Source: Lachnospira eligens (lineage in GTDB: Bacteria; Bacillota; Clostridia; Lachnospirales; Lachnospiraceae). Taken from it: a DNA stretch of 64,000 bases. Of the stretch, positions 11,027 through 19,073 are shown piece by piece. Location: positions 186,001 to 250,000 of the forward strand of contig NZ_WKRD01000004.1 of NCBI RefSeq assembly GCF_009680455.1, in the 5' to 3' direction. Each line of letters opens with the position of its first letter. The first letter of the stretch is position 1. A program made the translations under genes and the position numbers. The notes under the pieces were generated by a model that saw only the letters and a list, made by a program, of their open reading frames with translations, was not told the origin of the DNA and ran no database searches.

Positions 11027-11872
11027 ATGGAAAAGAAATTAGTTAAGTAGCAGCTTCTTACAGGAGAACGTGCTCTTTTTGCAAGCAAAGACCTTCGTAT
11101 TGAAGATTCTATATTTGATGATGGTGAGTCTCCATTAAAGGAGAGCAGTAATATAGAGCTTGTAAACAGCAGCTTTAAGTGGAAATATCCACTCTGGTAC
11201 TGCAACAATGTCAATGTAAAGGACTGTTATTTCTTTGAGATGGGAAGAGCAGGAGTATGGTACACTAACGATATTAATGTTGAGGATACAATTATTGAAG
11301 CACCTAAGAATTTCAGAAGATGTAACAGACTAGGTCTTAAGAATGTGGAATTTGTCAATGCAGAGGAAACTCTCTGGAGCTGTGATAATGTTACTATGAC
11401 AAATGTAGTGGCAAAGGGTAATTATTTTGCAATGAACAGCAACGATATGAAGATTGATGGTCTTAAGCTTGTTGGCAATTATCCATTTGACGGAAGTAAG
11501 AATCTTGAGATGAGAAATTCAAGACTTATGAGCAAGGATGCTTTCTGGAATGCTGAAAATATAACAGTGTATGATTCATACATTTCAGGTGAGTACCTTG
11601 GCTGGAATTCAAAGAATCTTACGTTTATTAACTGTACAATAGAGAGTCTTCAGGGATTATGCTACATTGACAATCTTGTTATGAAGAACTGCAAGCTTAT
11701 TAATACAACACTTGCTTTCGAGTATTCAACAGTAGATGCTGATATCACAAGCAGGGTTGACAGCGTGTTAAATCCAACTTCCGGAACGATAACAGCAGAC
11801 AGTATAGATAAGCTTATAATTGAGAAGGATAAGGTTGATCCTTCGCTTACTAAGATAGTATGCAGGAATTAA
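11027..11872 (+). pseudogene. DUF3737 family protein interrupted by an in-frame amber codon
   Basis: The protein has the repetitive, beta-helix-like pattern of DUF3737 (ALFASKDLRIEDS, SPLKESSNIEL, KWKYPLWYCNNV, SLQGLCYIDNLVMKNC). Function is unknown. A proper start exists at ATG 11027 with GGAG five bases upstream, but codon 8 is TAG (11048-11050), where the frame otherwise continues into QLLTGERALF, the usual start of this family. No ATG, GTG or TTG with a ribosome site occurs just after the TAG; the first ATG is at 11240, which would lose about 70 residues. The rest of the frame is clean, so the mutation looks recent, or it is a sequencing error. The preceding terminator separates it from suf. 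Confidence 0.8.
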
Positions 11873-11901
11873 TAAGTAGAATTAAGAAGGGAAATCCGAG
11901 A

Positions 11902-13065
11902 ATGAAATATGATTTTGATACAGTAGTGAACCGCCGTAATACGGATTCTTTAAAATGGAATGTGGCAGAGAATGAGCTTCCTATGTGGGTTGCTGACATG
12001 GATTTTAAGACAGCACCTGAGATAACGGAGGCTATTAAGGCAAAGGCAGACATCGGTGTATACGGTTATACTGAGATATCAAAGGACTGGTATGATGCAT
12101 ACACAGGCTGGTGGGAAAGACGCCACAATTTCAGGATGGAAGACGACTGGCTTATGTTCGTAACAGGCGTTATACCTGCAATATCAAGCTCTGTAAGAAA
12201 GCTTACGACACCAGCAGAGAATGTTGTAATCATGACACCTGTATACAACATTTTCTTTAACAGTATTCTTAATAATGGCAGAAATGTGTTACAGAGCCAG
12301 CTTGCATATGAGAATGGCAGGTATGTAATAGATTTTGAAGACCTTGAAGTTAAGCTCAAGAACCCACAGACAACACTTCTTATTCTGTGCAACCCACAGA
12401 ATCCGGGTGGAAATGTATGGAGAAAGGAAGAACTTGCACGTATCGGAGAGCTTGCTTACAAGTATGGAGTCGTTGTTATATCTGATGAGATTCACTGCGA
12501 GCTTACAGACCCGGGCATTGATTATGTGCCATTTGCAAGTGTTTCGGAGGTGTGTAAGAATATATCTGTAACATGCATAGCACCTACGAAAACATTTAAC
12601 ATGGCAGGCTTACAGACAGCAGCAATATGTGTGCCGGATGAGCGACTCCGTCACAAGGTTTGGCGTGCAATCAATACCGATGAGGTAGCTGAGCCAAATG
12701 TTTTCGCAGTTGATGCGGCTATAGCTGCATTTACAAAGGGTGAGGAATGGCTTGAGCAGTTAAGAGAATATATCTACGAGAATAAACAGATTACCGAAAA
12801 GTTCATAAAAGACAATATTCCGAGAGTGTCAATGGTGGAATCACATGCAACTTATCTTTGTTGGCTTGATGTGTCTGATATCACAGACAATTCAACAAGG
12901 CTTGCGGCATATATAAGAAAGAATACAGGACTTTTCCTGTCAGCGGGAGAAGGCTTTGGCGGAGATGGAAAACATTTCTTAAGACTGAATGTTGCATGTC
13001 CTAAGACAACTTTAATGGATGGGCTTGAAAGACTTAGAAATGGCATATTGAGTTTTGACAGGTAG
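11902..13065 (+). CDS. MalY/PatB-type PLP C-S lyase / aminotransferase
   Basis: Fold-type I PLP enzyme close to MalY/PatB cystathionine beta-lyases. Seen: the N-terminal DTVVNRRNTDSLKWN, PMWVADMDFKTAPEI, the cofactor aspartate in VISDEIHCEL and the Schiff-base lysine in APTKTFNMAGLQ. From ATG 11902 it is 387 residues, the usual size; the frame is open from 11860, but that would overlap the upstream gene and has no ribosome site. An AGAAGG site lies 11 bases before the chosen start. Its location next to suf does not prove a sulfur role. Confidence 0.88.
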   Translation: MKYDFDTVVNRRNTDSLKWNVAENELPMWVADMDFKTAPEITEAIKAKADIGVYGYTEISKDWYDAYTGWWERRHNFRMEDDWLMFVTGVIPAISSSVRKLTTPAENVVIMTPVYNIFFNSILNNGRNVLQSQLAYENGRYVIDFEDLEVKLKNPQTTLLILCNPQNPGGNVWRKEELARIGELAYKYGVVVISDEIHCELTDPGIDYVPFASVSEVCKNISVTCIAPTKTFNMAGLQTAAICVPDERLRHKVWRAINTDEVAEPNVFAVDAAIAAFTKGEEWLEQLREYIYENKQITEKFIKDNIPRVSMVESHATYLCWLDVSDITDNSTRLAAYIRKNTGLFLSAGEGFGGDGKHFLRLNVACPKTTLMDGLERLRNGILSFDR

Positions 13066-13141
13066 TGGGTTACAATAATATAAGTGAAATAACACATGAG
13101 ATACGAGTGTATCTAAGAATAATAAGCGAGGAGATAATGAT

Positions 13142-13741
13142 ATGAATATTGTATGTTTAGACCTTGAGGGCGTTCTTGTACCAGAGATATGGATTGCATT
13201 TGCAGAGGCAAGCGGAATCCCAGAGCTTAAGAGAACAACAAGAGACGAACCAGATTATGATAAGCTTATGAACTGGAGACTTGGTATTCTTAAGGAGCAT
13301 GGTCTTGGACTTAAAGAAATTCAGGATACTATTGCTAAGATTGACCCAATTCCGGGAGCAAAGGAATTCCTTGATGAATTAAGAAGTATAACACAGGTTA
13401 TCATTATTTCAGATACATTTACACAGTTTGCTACTCCGCTTATGAAGAAGCTGGGCTGGCCAACTATTTTCTGTAATTCACTTGAGGTCGCTGACAATGG
13501 TGAGATTACAGGTTTCAAGATGCGTTGTGAGCAGTCAAAGCTTACAACAGTTAAGGCTTTACAGTCTATTGGTTATGATACTATTGCATCAGGAGACAGC
13601 CACAATGACTTAGGAATGATTAAGGCAAGCAAGGCAGGCTTCCTCTTTAAGAGTACAGAGCAGATTAAGGCTGATAATCCTGAATTAGAGGCATTTGATA
13701 CATATGATGAGCTTTTAGCTGCTATTAAGAAGGCACTTTAA
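13142..13741 (+). CDS. thrH: ThrH-type HAD phosphatase / homoserine phosphotransferase
   Basis: HAD-superfamily enzyme. The sequence closely follows Pseudomonas ThrH, which hydrolyses phosphoserine and can transfer its phosphate to homoserine. HAD motif I is CLDLEGVLVPEIWIAFAE, motif II is the serine/threonine in IISDTF, and motifs III/IV are the lysine around QSKLTT and GDSHNDLGM. At 199 residues it is full length. GGAG lies upstream of the ATG. Substrate in vivo (serine or threonine synthesis) cannot be decided from sequence. Confidence 0.85.
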   Translation: MNIVCLDLEGVLVPEIWIAFAEASGIPELKRTTRDEPDYDKLMNWRLGILKEHGLGLKEIQDTIAKIDPIPGAKEFLDELRSITQVIIISDTFTQFATPLMKKLGWPTIFCNSLEVADNGEITGFKMRCEQSKLTTVKALQSIGYDTIASGDSHNDLGMIKASKAGFLFKSTEQIKADNPELEAFDTYDELLAAIKKAL

Positions 13742-13768
13742 GATGCATCAAAGGTAAAAGGGGTTACT

Positions 13769-14566
13769 ATGTTATTAGAAGAGATACTCAAGCAGGAACA
13801 GGAAAGATTCATTAAAGAGAATCTCCTTTCTGATGAAATGATTGAGTTATTAAAAGAAAATATTATGCCGTTTAACACACTGATGGCTTATTACAGATGC
13901 GCCATTATGGAGGTTGAGACTAAGTTCAAGGTGCTTAATGAGGAGTTCTCATTACAGTATGACAGAAATCCTATTGAGAGTATCAAGAGCAGAATTAAGT
14001 CTATGGATGGAATATTTAAGAAGGCGAAGAAGAAAAATATTCCTATAACAATGGAAGGCATTGAGGAAGGTATAAGAGATATTGCGGGGGTAAGAGTAAT
14101 ATGCTCTTTCCCGGAAGATATCTATATGCTTGCCGACTGCCTGTTAAAGCAGGACGATGTAGTGCTTGTCGAGAGAAAGGATTATATCAAGAATCCTAAG
14201 CCAAGCGGTTACAGAAGTCTTCACCTTATAATTGAGATACCGATATTCCTTCAGAATGAAAAGAAGATGATGAAGGTTGAGGTTCAGTTCCGTACAATTG
14301 CCATGGATTTCTGGGCGAGCGTGGAGCATAAGGTTCGTTATAAGAAGAATATTCCAGATTCTGAAGCAGAACAGCTGGCTGCAGAATTGTCTTCATGTGC
14401 AGATCAGATTGCTGCAATGGATAACAAGATGGAAGAGATTCGCCGCAGAATTGCAGAAGCGGAGGAAAGAGAAGCTGAAAATAGTCCGGCTAAGCAGCCT
14501 CAGACGATAGGTGGGGTTATGCTTAAGAAGAGGCTGGAATCGGGGAGGTTTCCCTTTAAGAAGTAG
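13769..14566 (+). CDS. relQ: Small alarmone synthetase, RelQ/YjbM (SAS1) type
   Basis: Makes (p)ppGpp from ATP and GTP/GDP without a hydrolase domain. The synthetase core carries RDIAGVRVIC, KPSGYRSLHLI and EVQFRTIAMDFWASVEHK, the last with the catalytic glutamate/glutamine. At 265 residues it lacks the HD, TGS and ACT domains of RelA/SpoT. A C-terminal coiled coil (about residues 200-240) fits the tetrameric SAS1 type. It lies 27 bases after thrH. Its stop codon is inside the left arm of the long hairpin that follows. Confidence 0.93.
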   Translation: MLLEEILKQEQERFIKENLLSDEMIELLKENIMPFNTLMAYYRCAIMEVETKFKVLNEEFSLQYDRNPIESIKSRIKSMDGIFKKAKKKNIPITMEGIEEGIRDIAGVRVICSFPEDIYMLADCLLKQDDVVLVERKDYIKNPKPSGYRSLHLIIEIPIFLQNEKKMMKVEVQFRTIAMDFWASVEHKVRYKKNIPDSEAEQLAAELSSCADQIAAMDNKMEEIRRRIAEAEEREAENSPAKQPQTIGGVMLKKRLESGRFPFKK

Positions 14567-14786
14567 GTAAGAAATGGCTCCCCGGAGAGGGGGCTGGGGA
14601 TGGCTGTATGGTTTAATTGAAAACGCGCTCCCGCTCGGGCGAAGACGCAGCGGGTACTAAGTTTGTGGGGATTTGCCGCCTTTCGGCGGCTCTCCCCACG
14701 CACTAAGTACCGGCGTCTTCTTACGGTTTTCAATTAAACCATACAACCACACCCAGCCCACCACCCCGGGGAGTTTTTACCTACTT
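14561..14786. repeat. 226-bp GC-rich long imperfect inverted repeat (element 1)
   Basis: The whole segment folds back on itself. The outer ends AAGTAGGT (14561) and ACCTACTT (14779-14786) pair. A 20-bp block at 14605-14624 is perfectly complementary to 14726-14745, AAGACGC at 14642-14648 pairs with 14712-14719, and the apex is GCCGCC-TTTC-GGCGGC (14675-14690). Mismatches are spread through the arms. GC content is much higher than in the neighbours. The relQ stop lies in the left arm. No coding pattern is seen. It may be a mobile palindromic element or a structured RNA. Confidence 0.85.
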
Positions 14787-14892
14787 GCGTTGGTCGCGTT
14801 GCTCCCTCGCTTTTGTGGTGGGGTGAGATGCGTGGTTCAGCGTTGGTCGCATTGCTCCCTTGCTGGTGTGGTGGCGGGATTGAGCTATGGTC
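14787..14892. repeat. Two tandem 53-bp direct repeats
   Basis: Copies begin at 14787 and 14840, each opening with GCGTTGGTCGC and sharing TTGCTCCC and TGTGGTGG. The second copy is more diverged at its end. They fill the space between the two long-hairpin elements. Confidence 0.75.
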
Positions 14893-14922
14893 GTGTAGAG
14901 CAACTGTGTTTGTGATGGGGAG

Positions 14923-15160
14923 GATGTGACTGGGTTGGATAAAGGACTTTCTTGAAGGTTCAAGTGGAGTTTAGAGGCTGTAGGATTTTATAAAATGTGT
15001 AGCAATTTTCGCACACGATGTGAGAAAAAGGCGCATTCGAGCCATGGATGGCGAGTATGCGCCGGTTGCGGACGGTGACTGTAACGCGGATAAAATCCGT
15101 ACAGCGTCTTAATGACACGTTCCACCTTTAAGAAAGTCCTTTATCCAACCCAGTCACACC
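14923..15160. repeat. 238-bp long inverted repeat (element 2)
   Basis: Perfect 28-bp arms at 14926-14953 and 15130-15157 enclose further paired blocks: 14977-14992 with about 15089-15105, and an apical hairpin at 15030-15063 whose GGCGCAT pairs with ATGCGCC. It could fold as a long rod in RNA or as a cruciform. No open frame of coding character is present. Its sequence differs from element 1, so the two are not copies of each other. A ribosome site and the next gene follow within 30 bases. Confidence 0.85.
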
Positions 15161-15188
15161 TTGCTGGACATAAAAGAAGGAGGACATT

Positions 15189-15596
15189 ATGAAGGTTATA
15201 TCTATTGTTGATGATGATTATGGAATTATGTTTAATAACAGACGAGTTTCTAAGGACAGTGTTCTTAATGAGCATATTATTAAGATGCTTGATGGCGGGA
15301 AGTTATGGCTTTCTTTATATAGCAAGCAGCTTTTTTGTGATTATGAGAATCTTGAGGTTAATCAGGAGTTTGGTTTTGCCGGAAGGGATGATTTCTGTTT
15401 TGTTGAGGACTCTGAGATTGTTTCTTATGAGGATATGGTGGATGAGGTTTATCTGTATAAGTGGAACAGGAAGTATCCTTCTGATGTGAAGTTTCCTAAG
15501 GACATGCTTAATGATTTTAAGCTGGAGGGTTCTACTGATTTTGAGGGTAATTCTCATGAGAAAATTACTGAAGAAAGATATGTAAGAAAGAAATAA
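15189..15596 (+). CDS. Conserved small protein of unknown function beside a secreted nuclease
   Basis: 135 residues with no signal peptide, membrane segment or cysteine pair. Features: SIVDDDYGIMFNNRRVSKDS at the start, KLWLSLYSKQLF in the middle and KITEERYVRKK at the end. I recall similar Firmicutes proteins with DDNxGxxFNxRRxSxD and SHEKITxExY motifs of unproven function. GAAGGAGG precedes the ATG. Only 10 bases separate it from the nuclease gene, so the two are probably co-transcribed. A nuclease-protecting or accessory role is inference from position. Confidence 0.7.
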   Translation: MKVISIVDDDYGIMFNNRRVSKDSVLNEHIIKMLDGGKLWLSLYSKQLFCDYENLEVNQEFGFAGRDDFCFVEDSEIVSYEDMVDEVYLYKWNRKYPSDVKFPKDMLNDFKLEGSTDFEGNSHEKITEERYVRKK

Positions 15597-15606
15597 GGAA
15601 AAATAC

Positions 15607-16542
15607 ATGCGTAATATAAGGTTAGAAGTATTGAGAAGAGTAACCGCATTTTTACTGGTAGGCTTCATTGTGTGGAGCGGGCTTTGGGTAAACGGATGCT
15701 CTTCTAAGAATACTGCCAATGCAGGTGAGGCGTTGTCAGCATCATGGCAGGCAGATATGGTAACTCTTTCATATGATGGAAAGCCATATGTTGTAATTAA
15801 TGACAATAATCCTGATTTTACTGAAGCAGATATGACGACTGCTTCATTTGAAAGCTATGGTGAGCTTGACGGTCTGGGAAGATGTACCACAGCATTTGCG
15901 AATATTGGTAAAGATCTTATGCCTGCGGAAAAGCGCGGCTCTATTGGTGAGGTGAAGCCGACAGGCTGGCAGACGGCTAAGTATGATAATGTTGATGGCA
16001 AATATCTGTATAACAGATGTCATCTGATTGGATATCAGCTTACCGGAGAGAATGCCAATGAAAAGAATCTGATTACAGGAACAAGATATCTTAATGTTGA
16101 TGGTATGCTGCCTTTTGAAAATATGGTGGCGGATTACATAAAGGAAACTAATAATCATGTTTTGTACCGCGTAACACCTGTATTTTCTGGCGATAATCTT
16201 GTTGCCAGCGGTGTGCAGATGGAGGCTGAGTCAGTTGAGGATAATGGCGATGGAATTCTTTTCAATGTGTATTGTTTTAATGCACAGCCGGGAATTGCTA
16301 TTGATTATGCAACAGGTGACAGCCATCAGGACGATTCAATAGTTGCAGATGCTTCAAAGTCAACAACTGCAGCAGAAGCAAATGTGCAGACATATGTACT
16401 TAATACGAATACTAAGAAGTTCCACAAAGAATCCTGCAACAGTGCAAAGAGCATGGATGCTTCCAATAAAAAGATTTATACAGGAAGCAGGCAGGAGATT
16501 ATTGATATGGGGTATGAAGCTTGTGGTGTGTGCAAGCCGTAA
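15607..16542 (+). CDS. Secreted or membrane-anchored DNA/RNA non-specific endonuclease, EndA-like
   Basis: Begins with a basic/hydrophobic export segment (residues about 9-30) ending in a possible lipoprotein cysteine (WVNGCSS). The beta-beta-alpha-metal nuclease core has NRCHLIGYQLTGENANEKN followed by ITGTRYLNVDGMLPFE and NHVLYRVTPVF, the streptococcal EndA/Sda1 pattern; the usual DRGH histidine is here in NRCH. A C-terminal segment (about 265-311) with FHKESCNSAKSM and EACGVCKP resembles an Ada-type four-cysteine metal site. Likely an extracellular nutritional nuclease or DNA-uptake enzyme. It is 311 residues long. Confidence 0.87.
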   Translation: MRNIRLEVLRRVTAFLLVGFIVWSGLWVNGCSSKNTANAGEALSASWQADMVTLSYDGKPYVVINDNNPDFTEADMTTASFESYGELDGLGRCTTAFANIGKDLMPAEKRGSIGEVKPTGWQTAKYDNVDGKYLYNRCHLIGYQLTGENANEKNLITGTRYLNVDGMLPFENMVADYIKETNNHVLYRVTPVFSGDNLVASGVQMEAESVEDNGDGILFNVYCFNAQPGIAIDYATGDSHQDDSIVADASKSTTAAEANVQTYVLNTNTKKFHKESCNSAKSMDASNKKIYTGSRQEIIDMGYEACGVCKP

Positions 16543-16645
16543 AATAGTTATTTGAATTGAATTAAATTTAATAATATGGTAAGATTCTGACAGAGAAACC
16601 GGATAATATAATAGTTAGCTTGTTTATACATGGAAAGGAATTTTT

Positions 16646-18991
16646 ATGAGAAAAATCAAACTAATACTGTTATTTTGCGCTGTTTTTCTGTCAATTTTGT
16701 TATTAACAGGTGATAAAGACAGGATACAGGCAGATGATGATGACAGTAATTTTACTAATTTAGTGGTATTTGCCAGATTTGCAGGTGAAACCGAATTTAT
16801 AAATGATGTATATGAAGGCAGTTCTGTCAGAAAAATAACAGATAATTCATATAATGCAGGCTCATATAGTGTAGGCGATTATTACAAATGTGTATCAGAT
16901 AACAAATTAAGAATGAGAAGTGTATATTTATATGATAATGGCGGTTCAATTGTACTTTCACATCCTCGTGGGTATTATGCAGAGTACAGTGATATTAATA
17001 CCATTGGTTATAAAGATGCTTCGGAGCGTGCAAGCAGAATGTATGAGCTTAGGCAGGAGTGGTCAGAAGCTGTTAATAATGCCATATCATCTGGTAATAA
17101 AATTTCTGATTATAATAATACTGTATACTATGACTATGGTGTGCTTGATAAAGATAACAATGGTACTATTGATTCAATTACAATTATTTATAAGAATAAT
17201 GGGTCAGGTAATATATCAGTAAGCTGGTCATCACCATTGTGGAATTATACAGATTATGTTAATAATATTTCTGTTAATACCGGCAAAAAAACTATTAATA
17301 GTTACAAATATGTCCAGATAACCAATTCGTATTGTAAGCCTGATGGTGATACTAACGGATATTTATTTAAGGATGGGGATGACCAGGTATTTGTATCAAT
17401 TGCAACAGCAGTACATGAAATGGGACATATTATGGGGCTGAAGGATTTATATAACTCAAAGAATGCGTCACCGGTGTATTTCATGTCAGTTATGGCAAAG
17501 CATATATCTCCAGTACCACAGTTTATGTCTCTTAAGGAAAAAGAAGTATTAGGCTGGGCTGATGAGAATGATATTAAGACGATTTTGTCCGAAGGAGAAT
17601 ATAGTCTTAAAGCATTAGGAACTTCAGGTACGGATAATATTACAGGATATAAGATGGATATTCCGGAAAAGGGTAAGACATTGTATCTTGAGTACAGAAA
17701 CTTTGAGGATAATGGTAACAAATATGATTCTCAATATAAGCAGATGTTCAAGATTAATGGAAACAGAGTGGATAAAATCCCATTAAAATCCGGTCTGGTA
17801 TGTTATCTTATAGACAGTGACACTAAGTTTCCAAGTAATATGTATTTTTCATCACCTAAATGGAATTATGAAGTTCTTGGTGGACAGTATAACACAAAGG
17901 CAGATGCAGCATTAGGAATAGGTGAAGATATATGGATTTACGGAGATATTTATATCAGTGTCAATTCAATCGAGAATAATATACTCACATTTGAAATAAA
18001 GGGTGGCATTCCAGAGCATATTCATAGTGGCGGAGAGGCAACATGCGTCAATCGTGCAGTGTGTGAAGTATGTCATGAGGAATATGGTGAATTAAATAAG
18101 GATAATCATAAGTTACAGCATGTAGAAGCTAAAGCAGCTACAGTGACTCAGGAAGGTAATACTGAATATTATTACTGCTCTTTATGTTTAAAATACTTTG
18201 CAGATTCAAATGCATCAAAGCAGATAGACAAAGATAGTGTTGTTACATCAAAACTGACGCCAGAAATAATTGCTGGTGATAAATGTATAATTGATAAGAA
18301 TTCCGATAAGGCAATTACATTTAAGTCTAATGCAGCATTTTCAGATTTTGTAAAAGTAGAACTTGATGGCAGAGAGCTTGTAAAAGACAAGGATTATACG
18401 GTAAAAGCAGGAAGTATTATTGTAACACTTAATCCAGATTTAATAAAAAATTTATCGACGGGAGAGCATGTTATAGGTATTGCTTCATCGAGTGGAACAG
18501 CTAGTGCACATTTTACTGTTAAAGAACCGGAGACGGAACCAGAGACAGAACCGGAGACAAAACCAGAGACAAAACCAGAGACGGAACCAGAGACAAAACC
18601 GGAGACAAAACCAGAGACGGAAGCAGTGACAGAACCAGAGACAGAAACAGTGACAGAAAGCAGCAGGAAAACAGAATCTGAAACTGAGGACATCAAGGAG
18701 ACTGAAAGTAGTAAAGAAACAGAAAGTATCAAAGAATCTGATTCAGAGAGCAGCAAGGCGACAAAAACAGAGATGGAGAGTACTAAAGAATCTGAAACAG
18801 AAACAGAGACCATCAGTCAGATAGAATCAGAAACAACAAGCCAGTATACATTTGATGAAAATGAAACAAATGCATCATCAATCAACACTGGGGACAGAAA
18901 TCATGGGAAATTATGGCTTGTAATAGCAATTATTGCGTTAGCTGGATGTATTGCAGCAGCAGTTATGTATGTTGTTTCAAAGCGAAAGTAA
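16646..18991 (+). CDS. Surface-anchored M6-like metalloprotease with PET repeats and a C-terminal membrane anchor
   Basis: Signal peptide at residues 1-30 (LILLFCAVFLSILLL). The catalytic zinc motif is HEMGHIMGLKDLYN (about 257-270), as in M6/immune-inhibitor-A-like peptidases. Residues about 455-535 hold a CxxC pair domain (CVNRAVCEVC, YYYCSLCLKYF) common in clostridial surface proteins. Then come a Thr/Pro/Glu repeat stalk (PETEPETKP) and an acidic Ser/Thr/Glu tail. A single membrane helix (LWLVIAIIALAGCIAAAVMYV) and SKRK end it. No LPXTG is seen, so it appears membrane-held, not sortase-linked. Likely degrades extracellular protein. Confidence 0.85.
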   Translation: MRKIKLILLFCAVFLSILLLTGDKDRIQADDDDSNFTNLVVFARFAGETEFINDVYEGSSVRKITDNSYNAGSYSVGDYYKCVSDNKLRMRSVYLYDNGGSIVLSHPRGYYAEYSDINTIGYKDASERASRMYELRQEWSEAVNNAISSGNKISDYNNTVYYDYGVLDKDNNGTIDSITIIYKNNGSGNISVSWSSPLWNYTDYVNNISVNTGKKTINSYKYVQITNSYCKPDGDTNGYLFKDGDDQVFVSIATAVHEMGHIMGLKDLYNSKNASPVYFMSVMAKHISPVPQFMSLKEKEVLGWADENDIKTILSEGEYSLKALGTSGTDNITGYKMDIPEKGKTLYLEYRNFEDNGNKYDSQYKQMFKINGNRVDKIPLKSGLVCYLIDSDTKFPSNMYFSSPKWNYEVLGGQYNTKADAALGIGEDIWIYGDIYISVNSIENNILTFEIKGGIPEHIHSGGEATCVNRAVCEVCHEEYGELNKDNHKLQHVEAKAATVTQEGNTEYYYCSLCLKYFADSNASKQIDKDSVVTSKLTPEIIAGDKCIIDKNSDKAITFKSNAAFSDFVKVELDGRELVKDKDYTVKAGSIIVTLNPDLIKNLSTGEHVIGIASSSGTASAHFTVKEPETEPETEPETKPETKPETEPETKPETKPETEAVTEPETETVTESSRKTESETEDIKETESSKETESIKESDSESSKATKTEMESTKESETETETISQIESETTSQYTFDENETNASSINTGDRNHGKLWLVIAIIALAGCIAAAVMYVVSKRK
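18529..18660 (+). repeat. In-frame Pro-Glu-Thr coding repeat
   Basis: Units of GAGACGGAACCA and GAGACAAAACCA repeat about ten times within the protease gene and encode a PETE/PETK stalk. Such repeats are prone to length change. Confidence 0.85.
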
Positions 18992-19016
18992 TAAAAACTG
19001 AATAGCAACTGATAAT

Positions 19017-19056
19017 ACAAAACAGGAGTAGGTCAATAGCTTAACTCCTGTTTTGT
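19017..19056. terminator. Bidirectional terminator between the protease and pepT
   Basis: A perfect 13-bp stem (19017-19029 with 19044-19056) includes TTTTG at its end. It lies between convergent genes. Confidence 0.75.
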
Positions 19057-19073
19057 GTTATGAAATATAGTTG

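Noticed and set aside
14673..14915. Open frames on both strands across the hairpin island
   Set aside because: GC-rich sequence gives chance open frames; composition is not protein-like and the paired structure explains the sequence better.
14561..15160. Retron or group II intron interpretation of the giant hairpins
   Set aside because: No reverse-transcriptase gene nearby and no intron domain V-like motif recognised.
18394..18813. Minus-strand Ser/Val repeat frame
   Set aside because: Antisense image of the PET repeat in the protease gene; no start signals.
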